Shown piece after piece: positions 54,253-61,795 of a DNA stretch of 64,000 bases. A program made the translations under genes and the position numbers. Where the stretch lies: contig NZ_CP031969.1 in NCBI RefSeq assembly GCF_003443735.1, positions 8,866,001 through 8,930,000 on the forward strand, in the 5' to 3' direction. The stretch comes from Streptomyces sp. CC0208 (lineage in GTDB: Bacteria > Actinomycetota > Actinomycetes > Streptomycetales > Streptomycetaceae). Under the pieces are notes generated by a model. The model had not been told where the DNA came from. It worked only from the letters and a program-made list of their open reading frames with translations, and did not search any database. Numbering within the stretch: position 1 is the first letter of the stretch; every line of letters begins with the position of its first letter.

Positions 54253-57200
54253 ATGCACCATCCGTCATTCCCGGCGTCACCGGACGCCCCTCGTCGACGG
54301 CGGAGAAGTCTCCGTGCCCACTGCGCACTGCCACTGACCTCGGTGTTGGTCACTCTGGCTCTGACGGCAACCGTCGCACCGGCCGCAGCGGCACCGCACA
54401 CGAGCCCCACGGACACCCCGGGTTCGCACTGGGGCAGATCCACGCCCGCGAAGATGCCCGCCGTGCGCGCCGGCGTCACCAGACCTCCGCACTCCGTCCC
54501 CTCCGCTGCTCCCGACTCCGGCGAACGCGCCTGGCAGCAGCGCGAGGAGAGACGCTTACGCGGGCAGGAGCCGGCGCCCGAGCGCTCCGACGCTCTGCAG
54601 CCACAGCGCTATGTGCCCGAGGGACAGGGCGCCGTGCCCTGGCACCAGATCAGCGACTTCCGCATCACCGACGCCCTCGTCGGCCGGATCGACCACTCGA
54701 CCGGCAACTTCATGCTGGCCGCCACCGACTTCGACATCGCCGGCGTAGGTCAGAGCCTCCAGCTCACCCGCACGTACAACTCCCTGGACGCCCCGTACGG
54801 TGAGGTCGACGCGCAGTGGTGGCTGGGGTACGAGCGCAGACTCGACCTGTCCTTCACCGACCAGGTCGTCCACTACGACAACACCGGCGCGACCGTCGAG
54901 TACGGCAGGAACGCCGACGGCACCTTCGCCACTCCTGGCGGCTACTCGAAGGACCTGCGCAAGAACGCGGACGGCACCTACACCCTCACCGACCGCTCCT
55001 CCGGCCTGGCCGACACTTACGCCGCTGACGGCAGCCTCACCAAGGTCAGCGACCGCAACAACGGCGCGGTCACCGTCGCCGCCCACCAGGACTCCTCCGG
55101 TGCGCCTGCCGGGTTCAGGCTGACCGAGACGCGCTCCGGCCGGTGGATCGACCTGACCCGCTCCACCAGCACCACTTGGCAGGCCAAGGACAACAGCGGA
55201 CGCACCGCCCGGTACGAGGTGGACGCCGCCTCGGGCCGGCTGGTCCGCACCGTCGACACGGCGGGCAAGGCGACGGCCTTCTCCTACGACACCGACGGCC
55301 GACTGGTGAAGCTGACCACGTCGGAGTCCAGGTCCGCGGTACTCACCTACGACGCCCAGGACCGGGTTACCTCGCTGCGCCGTTACTCCGAGACCGGCGG
55401 CGGCCCCGGCCCGACGTACAAGTACTCCTACACGGGGGCCACCCACCACGACGCGGGCGTCACGACCGTCACCGATCCGCTGGGGGACACCAGCGAGTAC
55501 CACCACACCGCGGACGGTGAGGTCACCAAGACCGTCGACGGACTGAAGCACGAGCGGTCCAAGACCTACAAGGACCACCTGGTGCAGACGGCCACCGACG
55601 CGATGGGCACCGGCAACGGCGGCCCCGGTGGCAACATCACCACGTACGGGTGGGACACCCGCAACAATCCCACCTCCGCCAAACTACCGACCGGTGCCAC
55701 CGCCACCGGTAGCTGGCAGACCATCGCCGGCGCCGACGTGCCTTCCTCCGCCAACGGCCCGGACGGCGAGAAGACCGAGTTCAGCTACGACACGGCCGGC
55801 AACACCAAGACCGTCACCACCACGGGCACCGGGGGTGGCACCCGCAGTTTCACCCACAACGAGGCCACCCCCACCTGCGGCGGCTTCCAGGGCCAGACCT
55901 GCTCGGCCACCGACGCCAACGGCAAGAAGACGTCCTTCCGTTACGACGGACAGGGCAACCTCATCACGGCCACACCACCCGCCCCGCAGAGCCCGGCCGG
56001 GTACACGTACGACGCGCTCGGACGCACCCGGACCGCCACGGACGGGCGGGGTGTGAAGACCGTCTACACCTACGACGACCGTGACCGGGTCACCAAGGTC
56101 ACGAGCCCGCAGTCCACGGTGACCTACGTCTACGACGACGACGGCAACCTCACCACGCGCACCGACCCCACAGGCATCCAGACCTACCGGTTCGACGCGC
56201 TCAGCCGGGAGACGATCCGCACGCTCCAGGACGGCTCGCAGACCGTGCTGGCGTACACGGCCGACGGCAACGTCGACACGTACACCGACCCCGGCGGCGT
56301 CACCGACTACGAGTGGGACGCCGCCAACCGGCTCACCTCGCTGACCGGGCCCACCGGCAAGAAGACCACGTACGAGTACGACAACAATGACGCACGCACC
56401 AAGACCACCTATCCGGGCAACACGGTGCAGTCGGTGACCCTCGACGGATCCGGCCGCCCGAACAACATCAAGAACATCGCGCCGTCCGGTCGTATCACCA
56501 GTGACCTGTCGTACACCTACGCCTACACGGCCGGCACCGAAACCCTTGACGGGATCAAGATCCGCTCGCTCACGGACAACTTGTCCCGCACCAGGACGAC
56601 CTACCAGTACGACTCCGCCGGCCGGGCCTCCCTGGCCGAGGAGATCGAGCCGTCGGGCCGCAAGACCTCGTGGCAGTACTGCCACGACCCGGCCGGAAAC
56701 CTGCTCTCGCAGGGCTCCGTCCCCGGCTGCCCCGGCTCCACGGTCTACACCTACAACGACGCCTCCCAGCTGGTCGCCCGCAACGGCATCACCACCAACT
56801 GGTCCTACGACAGTGCGGGCAACGAGACCGCGGGCGCCCCGACCACCGCAGCGACCCGCACCGCGGAGCAGTACACCGACTTCAGCCAGCTGAAGTCCCT
56901 GACCGTCGGCGACACCACGTACAGCGCGCAATACGCCAGCACCGACAGCAGTGAACGCACCCGCATGGGCAGCACCGTCTTCCACAACGGGCCCCTGGGC
57001 CTGTCCGGACAGACGACCGCAGGCAAGGACACCGAGTTCATCCGCGAACCCGGCGGCACACTCAACTCCCTGACCACCGGCGGAAAGAACTACTACTACC
57101 TCACCGACGCCCTCGGGTCGGTCACCGGTCTGGTGGACGAGAGCGGCAAGCAGGTGAACACCTACCGCTACACGCCCACCGGGATCAGCCGGTCGGGCAC

Positions 57201-57660
57201 CACCGAATCCGTGCCCCAGCCCTACCGGTTCACGGGCGGCTACCAGGACCCCACGGGTCTGTACCACTTCGGCGCCCGGTACTACGACCCACAGATCAGC
57301 CGTTTCACCCAACCCGACCCCTCCGGCCAGGAGAAGAACCCCTACCTGTACGCGGAAGGCGATCCCCTCAACCGCATCGACCCCAGCGGCACCTACTGGC
57401 TCGTCGAAACGGCCAGCAAGCTCCTCGACCTCAAGACCGTCGCCGAAGGCGGCCTGGCCTTCCAGGAGGGCAACGGCAGGAAGTTGTGGGGCGTCGTGGC
57501 GGGAGCGGCGGTCGGTGCGGCGGCTGAAGCATCGTGCACCGCGCTCGCCGGTGCCGCCGGGATAGCGACAGGTGGTGCCGGGTTCTTCGCCGCGGCGGGC
57601 TGCCTCGCGCTCGGCGAGGTCCTCGGCAACCATACGGAGGACAGCATCGCAGGCGGCTGA
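54253..57660 (+). CDS. Secreted Rhs/YD-repeat protein
   Basis: 1135 residues from ATG 54253 (AAGGGGGA upstream; earlier in-frame codons rejected because a signal peptide starts here). RRRRRSLRAH, hydrophobic run and AAAAPHTSP give secretion. About 20 YD-type repeats (YDTDGRLVKL, YDAQDRVTSL, YDALGRTRTATDGRG, YEYDNNDARTK) lead to the Rhs core PYRFTGGYQDPTGLYHFGAR, YYDPQISRFTQPDP. After it the 90-residue tail is a Gly/Ala-rich hydrophobic segment with two cysteines (CTALAGAAGIA, GFFAAAGCLALG), unlike a classical enzymatic toxin. The tail could be a pore-forming or bacteriocin-like payload. A tiny membrane-peptide gene follows 39 nt later. Confidence 0.93.
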   Translation: MHHPSFPASPDAPRRRRRSLRAHCALPLTSVLVTLALTATVAPAAAAPHTSPTDTPGSHWGRSTPAKMPAVRAGVTRPPHSVPSAAPDSGERAWQQREERRLRGQEPAPERSDALQPQRYVPEGQGAVPWHQISDFRITDALVGRIDHSTGNFMLAATDFDIAGVGQSLQLTRTYNSLDAPYGEVDAQWWLGYERRLDLSFTDQVVHYDNTGATVEYGRNADGTFATPGGYSKDLRKNADGTYTLTDRSSGLADTYAADGSLTKVSDRNNGAVTVAAHQDSSGAPAGFRLTETRSGRWIDLTRSTSTTWQAKDNSGRTARYEVDAASGRLVRTVDTAGKATAFSYDTDGRLVKLTTSESRSAVLTYDAQDRVTSLRRYSETGGGPGPTYKYSYTGATHHDAGVTTVTDPLGDTSEYHHTADGEVTKTVDGLKHERSKTYKDHLVQTATDAMGTGNGGPGGNITTYGWDTRNNPTSAKLPTGATATGSWQTIAGADVPSSANGPDGEKTEFSYDTAGNTKTVTTTGTGGGTRSFTHNEATPTCGGFQGQTCSATDANGKKTSFRYDGQGNLITATPPAPQSPAGYTYDALGRTRTATDGRGVKTVYTYDDRDRVTKVTSPQSTVTYVYDDDGNLTTRTDPTGIQTYRFDALSRETIRTLQDGSQTVLAYTADGNVDTYTDPGGVTDYEWDAANRLTSLTGPTGKKTTYEYDNNDARTKTTYPGNTVQSVTLDGSGRPNNIKNIAPSGRITSDLSYTYAYTAGTETLDGIKIRSLTDNLSRTRTTYQYDSAGRASLAEEIEPSGRKTSWQYCHDPAGNLLSQGSVPGCPGSTVYTYNDASQLVARNGITTNWSYDSAGNETAGAPTTAATRTAEQYTDFSQLKSLTVGDTTYSAQYASTDSSERTRMGSTVFHNGPLGLSGQTTAGKDTEFIREPGGTLNSLTTGGKNYYYLTDALGSVTGLVDESGKQVNTYRYTPTGISRSGTTESVPQPYRFTGGYQDPTGLYHFGARYYDPQISRFTQPDPSGQEKNPYLYAEGDPLNRIDPSGTYWLVETASKLLDLKTVAEGGLAFQEGNGRKLWGVVAGAAVGAAAEASCTALAGAAGIATGGAGFFAAAGCLALGEVLGNHTEDSIAGG

Positions 57661-57699
57661 CCCAAGTCCCCCGCACAACCCACGAGAAGAGGACTGTCC

Positions 57700-57819
57700 A
57701 TGATGACCGCCGAGACTTCAGGACGCTACGACTACCTGCCGGCGACCGGCTGGGTCATCGCCTTCATCGTCGTCTGCTTCGTCATCGCCTTCATTCTGAA
57801 GAGGCGAGGACGCAAGTAG
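57700..57819 (+). CDS. Small membrane peptide behind the Rhs gene, 39 aa
   Basis: ATG frame of 40 codons, AGAAGAGGA about 8 nt upstream. One hydrophobic span (GWVIAFIVVCFVIAFIL) with a basic end KRRGRK. Same direction as the Rhs gene, 39 nt later, and before a strong terminator, so it is the last gene of that transcript. An immunity partner for the hydrophobic Rhs tail is one reading. Compare the peptide at 15555. Confidence 0.7.
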   Translation: MMTAETSGRYDYLPATGWVIAFIVVCFVIAFILKRRGRK

Positions 57820-57836
57820 GGCAGGAGGACGTTGCG

Positions 57837-57877
57837 GCGCCCCGACGGATGCCCACACTCGGCAGCCGTCGGGGCGC
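57837..57877 (+). terminator. Strong hairpin terminator behind Rhs/peptide operon
   Basis: GCGCCCCGACGG (57837-57848) pairs perfectly with CCGTCGGGGCGC (57866-57877), 17-nt loop, 17 nt after the peptide stop. Confidence 0.8.
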
Positions 57878-57935
57878 ACGGTCGTGACGAAGAACGTCAA
57901 GTTGGGGCGGAAAGCCCCCTTCGCCGTCAGTCCGG

Positions 57936-58922
57936 TTACAGTCCCCAGCCCCAACGCAGTTGTGCCACGCCCGAGGAGTTGTTCACCGCCAGTCCGCTGC
58001 CGCTCTGCCGGGTGATCGAATAGGTGTCACCCGAGCGCAGGCCGGGCCAGTAGACGACGCCCATCTGACGAGACCTCGTCAGATCCGTGGTGGCGGCGAA
58101 GTACGCGGTGAAGGTGTTGCCGTCCTGGTTCCCGCCGTAGTAGTTCAGCCCGGTCGTCATCGGGGCACCGGCCTCGTCGATGATGGTGCGGGACGAGTAC
58201 GAGCCGAGCCGGTTGCTCAGGTTGGTGGTCCACGCGGAGCGGGTCGTGTCCGAGGCCCAGTATCCGTAGAAGTGCAGCGACAGCAGTGTGCCGTTCAGGG
58301 CGCTGGCCGCCCCGACGCCCGTGACGTTGTCGTTGTAACCGGTGCCGCTGATGAGGACCCGCCCGCGGGGGGTGCTCGAATGCCGGGACAGCCACGACGA
58401 GCAGAGCGACACCCAGTCGTTCAGGCTGTAACCGAACGGCTCGTTCATCGGCTCGAAGTAGACGTTGCCGTTGCTGCCGTAGTCGCTGATGACCTTGTCC
58501 CACATGGTGTTCCACGCGTTCATGTCATCGACTTTGCCGTCCTTGTTCGCTTCCCAGTAGCCGAAGATGACCTTCATGCCGTGGGACAGGGCCGAGTCGG
58601 CGGCGCCCTTGTACCGTCCCCACCAGTCCGAGTTGACGCTCTGCGGGTTGATCGGCAGCCGCACGGTGTTCGCGCCGAGCTGCTGCTGGAAGCCGCTGAT
58701 GATGCCGTCGGCCTTGGAGCGGACGCTGTCGTAGCTGTCCCCGGCCGTGAGACCGGTCGGGATCACCCAGCCGTCCACGTAATTGTCGCGGCTGTCCGCC
58801 CAGTTGACTCCGCGGAAGTCGTTCGTGGCGGCGGAGGCGCCATGGGAAACGGTCAGCAGTGGCGCGAGGAGTGCTGCGATCAGGAAGGCACGCAGACGGG
58901 TGCGAGAGCGGAGGCGATTCAC
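57936..58922 (-). CDS. Secreted glycoside hydrolase family 5 (cellulase-type) enzyme
   Basis: 328 residues. Signal peptide RLRAFLIAALLAPLLTVSHG, ASAA. TIM-barrel GH5: RGVNWADSRDN, acid/base Glu in YFEPMNEPF, nucleophile Glu in TIIDEAGAP, HFYGYWASD. Likely endo-acting on a beta-glycan (glucan, mannan, galactan). A perfect 20-bp palindrome lies just before the start, a tight LacI-type control. Convergent with the Rhs operon. Confidence 0.9.
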   Translation of the reverse strand: MNRLRSRTRLRAFLIAALLAPLLTVSHGASAATNDFRGVNWADSRDNYVDGWVIPTGLTAGDSYDSVRSKADGIISGFQQQLGANTVRLPINPQSVNSDWWGRYKGAADSALSHGMKVIFGYWEANKDGKVDDMNAWNTMWDKVISDYGSNGNVYFEPMNEPFGYSLNDWVSLCSSWLSRHSSTPRGRVLISGTGYNDNVTGVGAASALNGTLLSLHFYGYWASDTTRSAWTTNLSNRLGSYSSRTIIDEAGAPMTTGLNYYGGNQDGNTFTAYFAATTDLTRSRQMGVVYWPGLRSGDTYSITRQSGSGLAVNNSSGVAQLRWGWGL

Positions 58923-58945
58923 GCGAACTCCATTGTTCGATTGCT

Positions 58946-58965
58946 GGATGTTTACGTAAACATCC
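58946..58965. promoter_or_regulatory. Perfect 20-bp palindrome, LacI-type operator for the GH5 gene
   Basis: GGATGTTTACGTAAACATCC is identical to its reverse complement. It lies 24 bp upstream of the GH5 start, over the likely ribosome/promoter region. Central CG and flanking TTTAC/GTAAA are LacI-family features. Confidence 0.8.
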
Positions 58966-59164
58966 GTCCTGACGTGGGGCTACCGAGTCGAAGACGGGGG
59001 AGGTTTCTGAATGCTGATCCCCCATCGATTCAGTGTCAAGAGCCTGTCAGGATCCGAGTCCCGTGTGACAGCGGCGGGTTGGGGTGGGCGACCAACGGGT
59101 GCTCACCGGCGTGGACCCCGAACGCCTGGCCTGGGTGCTGCTGTTCGCCCACTCGGTCCCGCCC

Positions 59165-60811
59165 TCAGAGCAGGTCCAGGGCGTCGAAACCGTAGCTGGG
59201 GCTGAGGTAGCCCCCGCCGCCCGCCGAGCCGCTGGCGGCGTCGATGCGCAGTGTGTTGGTGCCGGTCACCAGGTGCGCGGCGGGTATGACGTACTCGTAC
59301 GTGTGATTGTTGCCGCGGTAGCTGCCCACGGTCAGGGTCCGGGTGGACGGCTCGGTCGCGCCGGCTGGGATGGCGGAGGTCCAGGCGTCGTTGACGGTGA
59401 TCTGAGGGCGGCCGCCGGCCTTGGCGGTGGTGATGCCGATGCGCAAGGTGCGGTCGGTGGCGGCCTGGGCGGCGGTGAGGGTGAAGGAGACCAGGAGTCC
59501 CTGGTTGATCTCCTTGAACTGGTAGGCGGGCCAGGCCGAGGCCGTCGAGGTGCCGATGACATAGGTGCCGGCGGTCCAGGCGGCGGCGCGGGAGTCGGAG
59601 GGGTGGGCGTAGGTCACGAGGGAGGCGTTCTTGAAGCCGGCCGGGGTGCCGTTCCAGTCGCCGATGCGCCAGATCGCGGTGTCGGCGGCGGGGTCGCCGG
59701 TGATCGTGAGGGTGTGCACCGTGGTGACGGCGCCCGCGGTGACCGTGATGTCCTGGGTGTGGACCGCGAGTTCGCCCTTGTAGACGGTGAGGGTGTACGT
59801 ACCCGGCAGGATGCCGGTGACCGCGTACTTGCCCGTGCTCGCGTCCACCTTCCCCCAGTACTGAGCCTCGGCGTTGGCCACACGCACGACGTAGGGGTGC
59901 GAAGTGTCCCGCCCCGCGAGCCCGTTGCCGACGATACGCCCGCGACCGCTCGCGCCGGTCCAGCCGGTGAGGCCGAGGGCGTCCACCCAGGCGGTGTTGT
60001 CGCGCCCGGAAACGGCGGCGGTGGGCGCCGCCCCGTCGGTGAAGGCGAGGACGTACGGGCCGTGCAGGCCGAAGCGCTCGGCCTCCGTCTGGCCTTCGGC
60101 GTAATAGAGGTGCTCGTAGAGGCCGGCGCCCGACTCGTTGCCGTGGCGCAGGAGTTGGCGGATGAAGGGGCCGCCGGAGTCCTTCTCCTTGTTGGAGCGG
60201 ACGACCCACACGGAGGCGGCCGACGTACTGAAGCCGAAGTAGTCGTAGTCGATGGTCCGCAGGTTGGAGAAGTGCTTGGACCGGGTGGTGCCGTCGGACT
60301 TGGCGAAGACGTCGGCGGACTCGATGACGGTGTCGGAGTTGGACCAGGTGTCCGGGTAGGTGGTCGGGAAGATGCCGGGCTTCAGGCGTGCGATGTAGCG
60401 GCTGGCGGTCACGGAGGTGTCGGGCTTGTAGGTGAAGAGGTAGATGTTGTTCTCGCCGCTGCGCGCCGCGTAGTAGTGGATCAGGGTGCCGTGGACGACC
60501 TTGATGAGGACGACTCCCGTGGCGGGCGTGGAGACGGTGACCGTCGAGGTGCCCAGGCCGCTCTCGATGTGGGAGTTCTTGCCGTCGTAGCCCTGGTACT
60601 CGATGCCCTTGTAGACGAAGGAGGAGAGGTCGCCGTTGCTGTGGTTGACCTTGAAGACCAGGCCGGCACCGGTGTCGACGACGTAGTTCGTGCCGTCGTC
60701 GGTGTGGCCGAAGCCCGCGGCCGAGGCCCTGACCGGGGTGGCGAGAGCCAGGGCGAGTCCCGCCGCCGAGGCGAGGACGGTACGGCGGGACAACGGGCTG
60801 TCGTACGACAT
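59165..60811 (-). CDS. Secreted rhamnogalacturonan endolyase, PL4-type
   Basis: 548 residues from ATG 60811. Tat signal SRRTVLASAAGLALALATPV. The domain order beta-sandwich (VDTGAGLVFKVNHSNGDLSS), FN3-like (GKYAVTGILPGTYTLTVYKG) and CBM-like end (LVTGTNTLRIDAASGS, YGFDALDLL) is that of the RhgB/PL4 family, which cleaves the rhamnose-galacturonate backbone of pectin RG-I by beta-elimination. IWRIGDWNGTP opens the third domain. Lies next to the DUF6250 and PL26-like genes. Confidence 0.88.
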   Translation of the reverse strand: MSYDSPLSRRTVLASAAGLALALATPVRASAAGFGHTDDGTNYVVDTGAGLVFKVNHSNGDLSSFVYKGIEYQGYDGKNSHIESGLGTSTVTVSTPATGVVLIKVVHGTLIHYYAARSGENNIYLFTYKPDTSVTASRYIARLKPGIFPTTYPDTWSNSDTVIESADVFAKSDGTTRSKHFSNLRTIDYDYFGFSTSAASVWVVRSNKEKDSGGPFIRQLLRHGNESGAGLYEHLYYAEGQTEAERFGLHGPYVLAFTDGAAPTAAVSGRDNTAWVDALGLTGWTGASGRGRIVGNGLAGRDTSHPYVVRVANAEAQYWGKVDASTGKYAVTGILPGTYTLTVYKGELAVHTQDITVTAGAVTTVHTLTITGDPAADTAIWRIGDWNGTPAGFKNASLVTYAHPSDSRAAAWTAGTYVIGTSTASAWPAYQFKEINQGLLVSFTLTAAQAATDRTLRIGITTAKAGGRPQITVNDAWTSAIPAGATEPSTRTLTVGSYRGNNHTYEYVIPAAHLVTGTNTLRIDAASGSAGGGGYLSPSYGFDALDLL

Positions 60812-61066
60812 GCGGGCAACTCCTGTGACACGGGGGGCGGTTGGGCAAAGGTGCTGCCCCGAGCCTGCCTGCCCCGAGGGCTGTGCAGGAAGATCGACGA
60901 CCGATGGCCACACAGCTGTAATGGGGCGTCACATTCGGTCCCGACATCCGGGATTCGACAGCGAATTCGACTGATCATGAACACTTCTTTTCACTTCTGT
61001 GGCTTTTGCTGATCGGAACGGTTGGCTTCCGTACGATCCTGGCCGTCCACAGAAAGGGATCTTCCG

Positions 61067-61795
61067 ATGCGCTACACCTGGGCCACCGTTGCGGTGAGCC
61101 TCGCGGTCGCGGTCACCACCGCGCTGTCCACCGGCGCCGCCGCCGCACCGTCCCATGAAGGTCCGCACCACCGCGGGTTGCTGGCGCGCGACGACTTCCG
61201 GCACGGCACCCGCCAGTGGCGGGCCGAGCTGGAGCAGGGCGGCAGCGTCACGGCGAAGGACGGTGTGCTGGACGTCGACGTGCCCGCCGGGGCGTCGGTG
61301 TGGTTCAAACGGCCGTTCTCGGGCCGGTACGAGATCGATTTCACGGCGACCCCGGTCTCGGCCGGCGGTGCCAACGACCGGGTCAGCGACCTGAACTCGT
61401 TCTGGAACGCCAGGGATGCGCGGTCCCCCGAGGACCTGTTCGCCACGGCGCGCAGCGGCGCCCTGGCGGACTACGACCACCTCACCACGTACTACGCGGG
61501 CCTCGGCGCCAACTACAACACCACCACCCGTCTGCGCCGCTACGTCGGCGTCGCGGGCTCCCGGCCGCTGATCTACGACTACACCTCGCCGCTGCTCACC
61601 GCGAACGAGCCCAACCGCATCCGGCTGGTCTCCGACGGCAGGCACATCCAGTACTGGGACAACGGTGAGCTGGTCTTCGACTACACCGACCAGGATGCCT
61701 ACACCAGTGGCTGGTTCGCCTTCCGTACGACCTGGAGTCACTTCCACATCACCGACTTCCGCGTCTGGCGGCTCGGGGGTGGTCACGGTGCCTGA
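61067..61795 (+). CDS. DUF6250-like secreted protein
   Basis: 242 residues from ATG 61067 (AAAGGGATC upstream). Signal peptide TWATVAVSLAVAVTTALSTG, AAAA. Beta-sandwich-like mature part: DDFRHGTRQWRAELEQGGSV, SDLNSFWNARD, TSGWFAFRTTWSHFHITDF, typical of DUF6250 proteins found with pectin or glucuronan lyases. Stop overlaps the PL26-like start by 8 nt (GTGCCTGA). Confidence 0.8.
   Translation: MRYTWATVAVSLAVAVTTALSTGAAAAPSHEGPHHRGLLARDDFRHGTRQWRAELEQGGSVTAKDGVLDVDVPAGASVWFKRPFSGRYEIDFTATPVSAGGANDRVSDLNSFWNARDARSPEDLFATARSGALADYDHLTTYYAGLGANYNTTTRLRRYVGVAGSRPLIYDYTSPLLTANEPNRIRLVSDGRHIQYWDNGELVFDYTDQDAYTSGWFAFRTTWSHFHITDFRVWRLGGGHGA

Noticed and set aside
55684..57678. Long minus-strand frame opposite the Rhs gene
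   Set aside because: Mirror of the regular YD repeats; Val/Gly/Arg-rich with no motif.
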